Positions 37,115 through 46,350 of a stretch of DNA of 64,000 nt are shown in pieces (positions within the stretch are counted from its first letter, which is position 1; each line of letters opens with the position of its first letter). Source of the stretch: Algibacter sp045066735 (GTDB taxonomy: Bacteria > Bacteroidota > Bacteroidia > Flavobacteriales > Flavobacteriaceae). Made by a program: the position numbers and the translations under genes. The DNA is taken from assembly GCF_045066735.1 (NCBI RefSeq), contig NZ_JBISHH010000002.1, forward strand, positions 1 through 64,000, in the 5' to 3' direction. The notes beneath the pieces were generated by a model. That model was not told where the DNA came from. It saw nothing but the letters and a program-made list of their open reading frames with translations, and ran no database searches.

Positions 37115-40100
37115 ATGAAAATTCAACTAAACTACACCACATCACTAAAGTATCTTTTTGCTTTTTTTACAATGGCACTATGCACTAGCTTTTTAGCCTG
37201 TAAATCAGTTCCCTCTCTGGAATTAGTAGATTTAAAATTAGAATACCGAACAAACCCATTAGGAATAGATAACACTGCCCCAAGGTTTAGTTGGAATCTT
37301 GTTGATAAAAACCAAACCAGAGGACAAAAACAAACTGCTTATCAAATTTTGGTAGCCAGTAACTTAAAGCATTTAGATAATAATTTTGGAGATGTCTGGG
37401 ATTCTGGAAAAATAAGCTCGAATCAATCTGTTAATGTGAAATTTAATGGTAGTAGTTTGGAGTCTGCAAAGCAATATTTCTGGAAAGTAAAAGTATGGGA
37501 TGTTGCAAATAATGTTTCTACTTGGAGCAAAATGGCACGCTTTTCAATGGGTTTATTACAACAAGACGATTGGAAAGCCGAGTGGATTTACAAAAAAAAT
37601 CAAAATAAAAAAGATCATAATTGGTATAGAAAAAACTTTAAGCTAGAAGAAAATCCGCAATCAGCATTTATTTATGTCGCATCTTTTGGGTATCACGAAG
37701 TATATGTCAATGGACAAAAAGTAAGTAACGCGGTTATGAATCCTGTGTATTCATTCGTAAAAAAGCGGTTACCTTATTTAACTTACGATATTAAAAAACA
37801 TCTTAAAAAAGGGGATAATGTAATTGGTATTTGGCATGCGGCTGGATGGTCGCGTTGGGGAAGAGTAAAAGCTTATTACGATGCGCCTTTTGTATTTAAA
37901 GCCCAAGCCGATATTAACCTTGGGAATAAAAATGTAGTACTAAATACTGATGCATCTTGGAAATGTAAAAAGAGTTACAGTGCTTATGTTGGACGCTGGG
38001 ATATTAAAGATTTTGGAGGCGAAATTATAGACGAACGTTTACGTGAAGACGATTGGAATACGGTTGGATATAATGACTCTAACTGGCAAAACCCAGTAGT
38101 TTTTAATAATAACAAAGCCGAAGAAGTTGGTATTGCCAACGTTGATTTAGGTCCTAAAGGTGCCATTGTGGTACCCAGTACAGATGCAAACCCACCAACA
38201 AGTAAAATTACGGCAACTTTAAGCGCTCAAATGGTTGAGCCACAAGTAAAGTATAAAGGAGTAAAACCCATAGGTGTTCAAAAAGATGAGGAAGGAAACT
38301 ATGTGATTGATATGGGAGAAAACTACACGGGTTTTTTTGAAATGAATCTTTTTAATGGTAAAGCAGGCGATACCGTGACGTTTAAAATTGCAGATAGAAA
38401 AGTTGTAAAATCATCTTGGGATCAACGGAGTAAATATGTTTTTGATAAAACAGGAACAGGACATTTTACCAATCGTTTCAACTTGGCAGGAGGACGTTGG
38501 GTAACTATTGAAGGTATTAATTACAAACCAGATTTAAAAGATATTAAAGGTTATGTGATTACTAATAACCGAAAACAAATTAGTAAATTCAAAAGTTCAA
38601 GCGAACTACTAAATCAAATCTACCAAGTTAATTTAAATACGTACATCGCTAATACTATTGATGGTATTTTAGTAGATTGTCCGCACCGCGAACGCCGTGG
38701 TTGGGGAGAAGTTACTGTAGCTGCCATGTATGGAGATGCTTTACCAAATTTTGAAAGTGGAGCTTATATGGCGCAATACGCCCAATTTATGCAAGATGCC
38801 CAAGCTGATGATGGTAAAATGCGAGCTGTTATTAATGGCGATGATTTTGAGTTTTTAATGTGGATGGCAAACAGCCCAATTACCATTTGGGAAACTTACC
38901 GAATGCTAGGTGATAAAAAACTGCTAGAAAACCATTATCCAACACTGCAAAAATGGATGCAATGGCTCTATGAACACTCTGATTACGATACAGGAGGAGG
39001 ACTTAAAATCGGCACACGAGGTTCCTTAGAATTTCCAGGTTTAGGCGATTGGTGTACACCAAGAGGAAATTTTTGGACCTCAAGTAATTCGCCAGAATCG
39101 GCACACTTTAACAATTGTGTGTATGCCTTTATGCTTGAAAATGCATTACACATAGCAGAAGCTTTAAATAAACAAGAAGATGCAGAAATTTATAAAAAAC
39201 GATTAGAGGTACAACGTAAAGCAACCCATACAAATATCTATAATTCAGAAACCGGCAAATATGGTTTGGGGCATCAGGTAAATCAAGCGTTTGCCTTACT
39301 CTCTGGCGTTACTCCAAATTCCGAAAAAGAAAAAGTGTACAATAATTTGATAGACCAAGTGCTGTATAAATTTCCGTATTACGATACAGGGAGTTCTGGA
39401 CAGGCATTATACACGCGATATTTTACAGAATCAGGCGAACGTATGGATTTGATTTATGAATTGTTGAAAGACAAACGCCACCCAAGTTATGGATATTTTA
39501 TAGAGCAAGGTAAAACGGTGTGGCCTGAGCGTTGGTCTGCCATTGGGAATAGCCAAATACATACTTGCTATACGGGTATTGGTGGCTATTTTATAAAAGG
39601 ATTTGCAGGTATTCGTCCAGATAATGATAAACAAGGCATGCAACACTTTATGGTTAAACCAGCACCTGTTGGAGATTTAACTTTTGTCAATACAGAGTAT
39701 AAATCTATGTATGGCAAAATTATTTCTAATTGGGAAAAAATATCAGAAAGTGCCACATTTCATATTGAAGTTCCAGTTAATACATCAGCAAAAATATATA
39801 TTCCTGCAACTAAAAAAGAAGCTGTTTTTGAAGGCGAAAGTGTAGCAGGAAACTCAGAAGGCATTACATATATTGGAACTGAAAAAAGTGATGCTGTTGG
39901 TAGTTATATTATATATGAAGTTGGCTCTGGGGTTTATGATTTTAAAGTATCTACATTACCAAAAGTAACTTATCCAGACCCAATTGTGGAATCTGATAAT
40001 TTAGCGACTATAGGAAGAATGAATGCTTCTTCCATGACTATTCAATCTGAAAAATTACCTGTTTTTGAAGCTTTTCGTGCTAACGATGAAAATCAAGAAA

Positions 40101-40387
40101 CACATTGGAAAGCAAGTTCTGCATCAAATGAATGGATAGAAATAGAGTGGTTTAAACCGCAAACCTTTAACAAAGTGATTGTTGATGAGGTTGGAAATAA
40201 TATTTCAAATTATACCATTCAATATTTAGAAAATGGTAATTGGAAAACTATTGTAAATGATACAGCTTGTGGAGCTAATAAGAATCATAGTTTCAAGGTT
40301 GTGACTACATCAAAAATTAGATTTCAGATATTAAAATCAAAGACAAAACCAATGATTTCAGAAATTAAAATATATAATGTTGAATAA
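37115..40387 (+). CDS. GH78 alpha-L-rhamnosidase with C-terminal F5/8-type (discoidin) domain, copy A
   Basis: 1090 residues, lipoprotein-like signal (TSFLACKSV). Order: Fn3-like N-terminal domain (AYQILVASNLKH; YFWKVKVWD), carbohydrate-binding-like beta domains (ASFGYHEVYVNGQKV; GIWHAAGWSRWGR), then the (alpha/alpha)6 GH78 barrel with the acidic motif VDCPHRERRGWGE near residue 520-533. A C-terminal beta domain follows. The last 130 residues are an F5/8 type C-like domain (AFRANDENQETHWKA; IEIEWFKPQTFNKVIVDE), probably binding sugar. It removes terminal rhamnose from ulvan fragments by family knowledge. The next gene is a close paralogue that overlaps its stop by 11 bp (or starts 13 bp after it if ATG 40401 is used). 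Confidence 0.9.
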   Translation: MKIQLNYTTSLKYLFAFFTMALCTSFLACKSVPSLELVDLKLEYRTNPLGIDNTAPRFSWNLVDKNQTRGQKQTAYQILVASNLKHLDNNFGDVWDSGKISSNQSVNVKFNGSSLESAKQYFWKVKVWDVANNVSTWSKMARFSMGLLQQDDWKAEWIYKKNQNKKDHNWYRKNFKLEENPQSAFIYVASFGYHEVYVNGQKVSNAVMNPVYSFVKKRLPYLTYDIKKHLKKGDNVIGIWHAAGWSRWGRVKAYYDAPFVFKAQADINLGNKNVVLNTDASWKCKKSYSAYVGRWDIKDFGGEIIDERLREDDWNTVGYNDSNWQNPVVFNNNKAEEVGIANVDLGPKGAIVVPSTDANPPTSKITATLSAQMVEPQVKYKGVKPIGVQKDEEGNYVIDMGENYTGFFEMNLFNGKAGDTVTFKIADRKVVKSSWDQRSKYVFDKTGTGHFTNRFNLAGGRWVTIEGINYKPDLKDIKGYVITNNRKQISKFKSSSELLNQIYQVNLNTYIANTIDGILVDCPHRERRGWGEVTVAAMYGDALPNFESGAYMAQYAQFMQDAQADDGKMRAVINGDDFEFLMWMANSPITIWETYRMLGDKKLLENHYPTLQKWMQWLYEHSDYDTGGGLKIGTRGSLEFPGLGDWCTPRGNFWTSSNSPESAHFNNCVYAFMLENALHIAEALNKQEDAEIYKKRLEVQRKATHTNIYNSETGKYGLGHQVNQAFALLSGVTPNSEKEKVYNNLIDQVLYKFPYYDTGSSGQALYTRYFTESGERMDLIYELLKDKRHPSYGYFIEQGKTVWPERWSAIGNSQIHTCYTGIGGYFIKGFAGIRPDNDKQGMQHFMVKPAPVGDLTFVNTEYKSMYGKIISNWEKISESATFHIEVPVNTSAKIYIPATKKEAVFEGESVAGNSEGITYIGTEKSDAVGSYIIYEVGSGVYDFKVSTLPKVTYPDPIVESDNLATIGRMNASSMTIQSEKLPVFEAFRANDENQETHWKASSASNEWIEIEWFKPQTFNKVIVDEVGNNISNYTIQYLENGNWKTIVNDTACGANKNHSFKVVTTSKIRFQILKSKTKPMISEIKIYNVE

Positions 40388-40400
40388 GAACCCTGTGCTT

Positions 40401-43400
40401 ATGAAAGAAAATTTAAATATATACAGAAAGCTAATTCTTGTTTTAATGGCGTTTGTCGTTTTAAGTTGTTCTGAGGATACAACAATTGAAGTTATTGACC
40501 TAAGGTGTGAATATAAAATTAACCCTTTAGGAATAGACAATACAACGCCTCGATTAAGTTGGAAATTGAAACAAGAAAACCTGGTGCGAGGGCAAAAACA
40601 AACTGCGTATCAAATGCTAGTATCAAGTAATTTAGATAATTTAAAAAGAGATGTTGGAGATGTCTGGGATTCTGGAAAAGTAACCTCTAATCAATCTGTA
40701 AACAACACTTATCAGGGTAGTGCATTACAATCTGCAAAACAGTATTTCTGGAAAGTAAAAATTTGGGATAAAGATAGTAATGCTTCAAAATGGAGCGAAT
40801 CTGCTAAGTTCTCAATGGGTTTACTCAATCCATCCGATTGGAAAGGCGATTGGATTCTTAAACCTGATCAGAAAAAAACAGACCACAATTGGTATAGAAA
40901 AAATTTCGAATTAAAAGAAGAAGCCGAATCTGCATTTGTATTTGTAGGGTCGTTTGGCTATCATGAGTTATATGTAAATGGTGAAAAAATCACAGAGAAT
41001 GTTATGAATCCGGTATCGTCTTATATGAAAAAACGCATTCCGTATTTGAGTTACGATATTTCAGATAAATTAAAAAAAGGCGATAACGTTATTGCCATTT
41101 GGCATGCGGCGGGTTGGTCGCGTTGGAGACGAATTCGAGAGTATCGTCTAATTCCTTTTGTTTTTAAAGCGCAAGCTGAAATTGTAGCAGGAGGAGCGCA
41201 AATTACTTTGAAAACAGATACCACTTGGAAAACTAAAAAAAGCTACAGCGAATATTATGGCGATTGGGATATCCTGCGCTTTGGAGGCGAAACTATTGAT
41301 GATAGCAAACGAGAAGATGATTGGAATACTCCAGAATATGATGATAGTAATTGGATGAATGCCAGTGTTTACAATCATAAAGAACTAAATGCTAAAATAC
41401 CAGAAGGAAACAACATCAGTTTTGCGCTTAATAGTAATAAAAGTAGAGAGGTTCGGGCTTTATATACTCCAATAAATGCTAAACTAAGTGCTCAAATGGT
41501 TGAGCCTCAAGTAAAATTTAAGGAGGTAAAACCTAAAGGTATTAAGAAAAATGAAGATGGCACCTATCGTATTGATATGGGAGAGAATTATACGGGATTC
41601 TTTGAAATGAATTTATACAACGGTAAAGCAGGCGATTCTATTTTGTTTGAAATTAGCGACCAAACCGCCGTAGTCATGAACTGGAAACAAAAAAGTAAAT
41701 ACATCTACGGTAAGTCTGGTAAAGGCAAGTTTACTAACCGATTTAATGTTGCTGGTGGCCGTTGGATTACCGTTTACGGACTAAATTACCAACCAGAATT
41801 AAAAGATATTAAAGGTTATGTTATAACCAATAACCGTAAGCAAATTAGCAAATTCGAATCTTCAAGTAAGCAACTGAATCAAATTTATCAAGTTAATTTA
41901 AACACCTACTTAGCCAATACTATGGATGGTATTTTGGTCGATTGTCCGCACCGCGAACGCCGTGGTTGGGGCGAAGTTACTGTTGCCGCTATGTATGGAG
42001 ATGCTTTACCAAATTTTGAAAGTGGTGCATATATGGATCAGTATTTACAATATACTAGAGATACACAATTTCCAGACGGAAAAATACGTGCGGTAGTTAA
42101 TGAAGAAGACCGTCCGTTTTTAATGTGGAAAGCCAATAACCCATTAACGGTTTGGGAAACCTACCGCATGTTGGGAGATAAAAAGGTGTTGAAGGATAAT
42201 TATGAATCTATGCAAAAATGGATGACTTGGATTTTCGAAAATTCTAATTACAAAACAGGTGGTGCTATTAATGCCGGAAAACAAGGTTTGAGAGAATTCC
42301 CAGGTTTGGGCGATTGGTGTACGCCACGAGGTAACTTTTGGACCAGTAGTAACTCTCCAGAAGCCGTACATTTTAATAACAGTTTGTATGCATTTATGTT
42401 AGAAAACGCGATGCAAATTGCCGAAGTTTTAGGTAACACCGAAGATGCTAAAATTTATAAAGACAGACTAAAAGTACAACGTGAAGCTACCCATAAATTA
42501 TCGTATAATCCAGAAACGGGTAAATATATAAAAGGGTATCAGGTAGATCAAGCTTTTGCTTTATTGTCGGGTGTAACGCCAGCTTCAGAAAAAGAAAAAG
42601 TAGAAGCCGTTTTAGAAGATAATGTTTTGTATAAATTTCCATATTACGATACCGGTAGTTCTGGTCAGGCACTTTATACGCGTTATTTTATTGAGTCTGG
42701 AGAGCGTATGGATTTAATTTACGAACTGCTAAGAGACAAGCACCACCCTAGTTACGGATACTTTTTAGAACAAGGTAAAACAGTATGGCCAGAACGTTGG
42801 TCGGCTGTAGGAAACAGTCAAATTCATACCTGTTATACAGGAATTGGTGGTTATTTTATCAAAGGTTTTGGAGGTATTCGTTCAAATCCAGAACAACCAG
42901 GGATGCAAAACATGCTTATTAAGCCAGCACTAGTTGGCGATTTATCGTTTGCAAATACCGAATATCAATCCATGTATGGTAATGTAGTCGTTAACTGGAA
43001 AAAAGAAGGCAAAGGAGCAATATTGTATATTGAGGTACCTGTAAATACAATGGCTACAGTGTATTTACCCGCTAAAGCAAGAGATGGCATACAAGAAAGA
43101 GGTGCTTTAGCAGAAAATGCAGAAAATATATCTTTTGTGGGCACAGAAAAAAGTAAAACTGTTGGTAATTATGTGATTTATAATGTTACCTCAGGAGTGT
43201 ATGATTTTAAAGTAGATGAATTGCCGAAAACTCAATTTCCAGAGCCGTTAAACAACATAGAAAATCTGGCAAAATTAGGTAGAATGAACGCATCATCAAT
43301 ATTTATTCAATCAGAAAAACTGCCCGTTTTTGAAGCCTTTAGAGTCAATGATGAAGATGATGAAACACGCTGGTTAGCTACCGAAACCAAAAATCAATAT

Positions 43401-43655
43401 TTGGAGGTAGAATGGGTAAAACCACAAACGTTTAATCAGGTTGTTGTTGATGAATATGAGAATAATATCACTTCTTATAAACTACAATATTGGAAAAATG
43501 GCGTATGGAAGGATATTGTAAAAGGAACTGAATGTGGCGTAAATAAAACGCATCAATTTAATACTATTGAATCTACAAAATTTAGAGTTTTTATTGTTGA
43601 TGCAAAACAAGTACCATCGATTTCAGAACTGAAAATTTTTATGGATAAGCAATGA
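40401..43655 (+). CDS. GH78 alpha-L-rhamnosidase with C-terminal F5/8-type domain, copy B
   Basis: Tandem duplicate of the preceding gene with the same domain order and about the same length (1084 residues). I prefer ATG 40401 (MKENLNIYRK, lipobox Cys near FVVLSCSED); ATG 40377 would add eight residues and overlap copy A. The catalytic motif VDCPHRERRGWGE is unchanged (near residue 513-526). Sequences differ most in the N-terminal domain and in a loop after the Trp-rich barrel entrance (INAGKQGLREFPG versus IGTRGSLEFPG). Retention of both copies suggests different preferences, for example sulfated versus unsulfated neighbours. The stop overlaps the next start (ATGA-type), so the operon is tightly packed. 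Confidence 0.9.
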   Translation: MKENLNIYRKLILVLMAFVVLSCSEDTTIEVIDLRCEYKINPLGIDNTTPRLSWKLKQENLVRGQKQTAYQMLVSSNLDNLKRDVGDVWDSGKVTSNQSVNNTYQGSALQSAKQYFWKVKIWDKDSNASKWSESAKFSMGLLNPSDWKGDWILKPDQKKTDHNWYRKNFELKEEAESAFVFVGSFGYHELYVNGEKITENVMNPVSSYMKKRIPYLSYDISDKLKKGDNVIAIWHAAGWSRWRRIREYRLIPFVFKAQAEIVAGGAQITLKTDTTWKTKKSYSEYYGDWDILRFGGETIDDSKREDDWNTPEYDDSNWMNASVYNHKELNAKIPEGNNISFALNSNKSREVRALYTPINAKLSAQMVEPQVKFKEVKPKGIKKNEDGTYRIDMGENYTGFFEMNLYNGKAGDSILFEISDQTAVVMNWKQKSKYIYGKSGKGKFTNRFNVAGGRWITVYGLNYQPELKDIKGYVITNNRKQISKFESSSKQLNQIYQVNLNTYLANTMDGILVDCPHRERRGWGEVTVAAMYGDALPNFESGAYMDQYLQYTRDTQFPDGKIRAVVNEEDRPFLMWKANNPLTVWETYRMLGDKKVLKDNYESMQKWMTWIFENSNYKTGGAINAGKQGLREFPGLGDWCTPRGNFWTSSNSPEAVHFNNSLYAFMLENAMQIAEVLGNTEDAKIYKDRLKVQREATHKLSYNPETGKYIKGYQVDQAFALLSGVTPASEKEKVEAVLEDNVLYKFPYYDTGSSGQALYTRYFIESGERMDLIYELLRDKHHPSYGYFLEQGKTVWPERWSAVGNSQIHTCYTGIGGYFIKGFGGIRSNPEQPGMQNMLIKPALVGDLSFANTEYQSMYGNVVVNWKKEGKGAILYIEVPVNTMATVYLPAKARDGIQERGALAENAENISFVGTEKSKTVGNYVIYNVTSGVYDFKVDELPKTQFPEPLNNIENLAKLGRMNASSIFIQSEKLPVFEAFRVNDEDDETRWLATETKNQYLEVEWVKPQTFNQVVVDEYENNITSYKLQYWKNGVWKDIVKGTECGVNKTHQFNTIESTKFRVFIVDAKQVPSISELKIFMDKQ

Positions 43656-44881
43656 AAACAAATCGGCGAAATTTTATAAAAAGTATGTCCGCATTCGGGA
43701 TATTGGGTGCAACATATCCATTATTATTTGCTTGTTCTGGAAAAAATAGTTCAGAATATTTAAACGAAAAAATCACAAAAATTGAATTGTTTAGATATGA
43801 TATTAATATACCTCGTTATTTTTCTTGGGGAACATGGTACAACCGTCAGCATCTATTCATAAAAATATCATCAGGAGATTTTTATGGTTGGACGGAAACG
43901 CCCGCATCAAAAAATAATCCCAATTATCAGCCTACAGAATGGGTTAAATATCTAGAACAATTTAAAGGATTAACGCTGGGAGAAGCACAACAATTATTAG
44001 CAGCAGGACAAGTGCTAGGAACCAAACGCTCTTTAAAAATGTTAGAATCTTTAGATATGGCACTTTTGGATCTTTCGGGACGACTTCAAAATAAATCTGC
44101 TTTAGAACTATTAGGATTAAAAGGAACGAATCCCGTTCCTGGTTTATACTGCATATTAGATAAAGACGAAAATAAGGTAAGAGAAGAAGCAGAAAAAAGC
44201 ATCGAACAGAACCTTGGTCATCATATGAAATTTAAAATGTATGGTGATGAAGTTGTAGACATGAAATTACTCAATGTTATTAGAGATGTTTTGGGAGATG
44301 AAGCTGTGGTAATTTCAGATGTAAATAAAGGCTATAAAAAGTGGCAATCATTAGAGGAATTAAAATCCATATTAAATCGTTTTAAAGCTACTGGTTTAAA
44401 TGCGATAGAAGATCCTGCACATTTAAAAACAACACAATGGATACAATTGCAACAGATGGTGGGAGATTTAACTCTAATTCCAGATGCGCCCATGCGTCCC
44501 GCTTGGAAAGGTATCAACACAATGGAAAAAGGCATGGGACGCATTTATAACTTGCACCCCTCTACGATGGGAAGTTTAACCCATACCGCGAAATTGGCAC
44601 ATAAAGTAAAAGAAATAGGAGCTAAAGTAATGATTGGTGATGATAGTTTAGTAGGGCCAGCTTGTTCTGCGTGGCAACAAATAGCGATTGGAGTAGGCTC
44701 CACTTGGGTAGAAGCGATTGAGAAAAAAGAAGACTCTAAAATCTATTTAGAATGCTTGCAAAGCGCGGCTACTAAAAAAGAAGCCAACGGATATTATTCC
44801 TTTAAACCAGTACCGGGTTTTGGTTTAGAAATAGATATCAACCGATTAAAAAAGGTAAGTAAATTATACGTTGAAATATAG
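43652..44881 (+). CDS. Exported enolase-superfamily (mandelate racemase/MLE-like) enzyme
   Basis: 409 residues with a twin-arginine/lipoprotein-like start (NRRNFIKSMSAFG ... LLFACSGKN). The MLE-type capping domain is followed by a barrel with the superfamily residues: Lys-X-Lys (KFKMYG, about 193-195) and metal ligands in ISDVNKGY (Asp about 223), IEDPAHL (Glu about 253) and PDAPM (Asp about 278). The usual His of an MR-type His-Asp dyad is not obvious in LHPSTMGSL. The superfamily abstracts the proton alpha to a carboxylate, leading to dehydration or epimerisation of acid sugars. Export is unusual, since most relatives are cytoplasmic. In this locus uronic acids are natural substrates, but I assign no specific reaction. 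Confidence 0.75.
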   Translation: MKTNRRNFIKSMSAFGILGATYPLLFACSGKNSSEYLNEKITKIELFRYDINIPRYFSWGTWYNRQHLFIKISSGDFYGWTETPASKNNPNYQPTEWVKYLEQFKGLTLGEAQQLLAAGQVLGTKRSLKMLESLDMALLDLSGRLQNKSALELLGLKGTNPVPGLYCILDKDENKVREEAEKSIEQNLGHHMKFKMYGDEVVDMKLLNVIRDVLGDEAVVISDVNKGYKKWQSLEELKSILNRFKATGLNAIEDPAHLKTTQWIQLQQMVGDLTLIPDAPMRPAWKGINTMEKGMGRIYNLHPSTMGSLTHTAKLAHKVKEIGAKVMIGDDSLVGPACSAWQQIAIGVGSTWVEAIEKKEDSKIYLECLQSAATKKEANGYYSFKPVPGFGLEIDINRLKKVSKLYVEI

Positions 44882-44901
44882 AAATTGAAAGACAAATTAA
44901 A

Positions 44902-46314
44902 ATGATAAAAGTAGGATTATTTGGTATTGGTTTAGATACCTATTGGCCTCAATTCGAGGGCTTGTTAGAACGTTTAGAAGGATATCAAGAACAAATCGCC
45001 ACTAAAATGGAAAGCTTTGGGGCTGAAGTTGTAAATGTTGGATTGGTAGATTCTCCTGTGGTTGCTAGAGAAAAAGCGGAGGTGCTAAAAAAAGAAGCCG
45101 TAGATATATTGTTTTTATATATCTCAACGTATGCTTTGTCATCAACAGTATTGCCTGTGGTTCAAAAAGTAAAATGTCCCGTTGTTATTTTAAATATACA
45201 ACCTGTTGCAGCTATAGATTATGAGAGTTTTAATGCTTTAGGAGATCGTGGGAAGATGACAGGGGAGTGGTTGGCACATTGTCAAGCATGTTCCGTACCA
45301 GAGTTTGCTAATGTATTTAACCGTGCAGGGATAGACTATGAATTTGTAACCGGATATTTAGGAGAGCAAGCTGTTTGGGATGATATTCAAGATTGGATTG
45401 ATGCTACAAAAGTTGCTGTTGTAATGCGAAATAACAGATTAGGTGTTTTAGGGCATTATTATGCAGGTATGTTAGATGTATATTCTGATTTAACCAAACA
45501 ATCTTCAGCCTTTGGGACACATATAGAAATTGTTGAAATGTGTGAAGTGAAAAAATACAGAGATGCCGTCACACAAGCTGAGGTTGATGATAAATTAAAT
45601 GAATTCAAAACCACGTTTGAAGTGATTGATGCCTGTGAAGATGAAGAATTAATTCGCGCTGCAAAAACATCCATAGCTTTAGATAAACTTGTAGAAAATC
45701 ACGATTTAGGATCTTTAGCTTATTATTATGAAGGTGAAACTGCTAATGAATACGAGAATATTGTAACCTCTGTCATTGCTGGAAATACCTTGTTAACGGG
45801 TAAAAATGTACCTGTGGCAGGCGAATATGAAGTGAAAAATGCCCAAGCCATGAAAATTATGGATGCCTTTGGTGTTGGTGGTTCGTTTTCTGAATTCTAT
45901 GCCATGGATTTTAATGATGATATTGTGATGCTAGGACACGATGGGCCCGCACATTTTGCCATTGCCGAAGGAAATGTACAATTGGTACCTTTACCCGTAT
46001 ATCACGGAAAACCAGGAAAAGGCTTGTCTATTCAAATGACGGTAAAACATGGGCCAGTAACCTTATTATCGGTTGTAGAAGGAAAAGATGATGTGTTTTT
46101 ATTAGTGGCAGAAGGCGAATCTGTAGAAGGCCCAATATTACAAATAGGGAATACCAATAGCCGTTACCGTTTTTCAATAGGAGCAAGAGCCTTTATGAAC
46201 GAATGGTCTAAACAAGGACCATCACACCATTGTGCTATTGGTGTAGGACATATTGCCAATAAAATTGAAAAACTAGGAAACCTTTTAAATTTACGAGTCG
46301 TTCGTATTTGTTAA
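44902..46314 (+). CDS. L-fucose/L-arabinose isomerase-fold aldose isomerase, probably for a rhamnose-locus sugar
   Basis: 470 residues, no signal peptide. The N-terminal Rossmann-like domains (KVGLFGIGLDTYWPQFEGL; VVILNIQPVAAIDY) and C-terminal domain match the AraA/FucI isomerase fold. Likely metal ligands fall at Glu308 (AGEYEV), Glu331 (FSEFYA), His346 (LGHDGP) and His442/443 (PSHHCA). This spacing is close to that of the E. coli L-arabinose isomerase ligands. It converts an aldose to a ketose in the cytoplasm. Position directly before RhaT in a GH78 operon suggests L-rhamnose as substrate, which would make it a non-RhaA rhamnose isomerase. L-fucose or L-arabinose activity cannot be excluded. 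Confidence 0.75.
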   Translation: MIKVGLFGIGLDTYWPQFEGLLERLEGYQEQIATKMESFGAEVVNVGLVDSPVVAREKAEVLKKEAVDILFLYISTYALSSTVLPVVQKVKCPVVILNIQPVAAIDYESFNALGDRGKMTGEWLAHCQACSVPEFANVFNRAGIDYEFVTGYLGEQAVWDDIQDWIDATKVAVVMRNNRLGVLGHYYAGMLDVYSDLTKQSSAFGTHIEIVEMCEVKKYRDAVTQAEVDDKLNEFKTTFEVIDACEDEELIRAAKTSIALDKLVENHDLGSLAYYYEGETANEYENIVTSVIAGNTLLTGKNVPVAGEYEVKNAQAMKIMDAFGVGGSFSEFYAMDFNDDIVMLGHDGPAHFAIAEGNVQLVPLPVYHGKPGKGLSIQMTVKHGPVTLLSVVEGKDDVFLLVAEGESVEGPILQIGNTNSRYRFSIGARAFMNEWSKQGPSHHCAIGVGHIANKIEKLGNLLNLRVVRIC

Positions 46315-46350
46315 AAGTGTATTAAACAACATCAAAAAACAAAAAAAATC

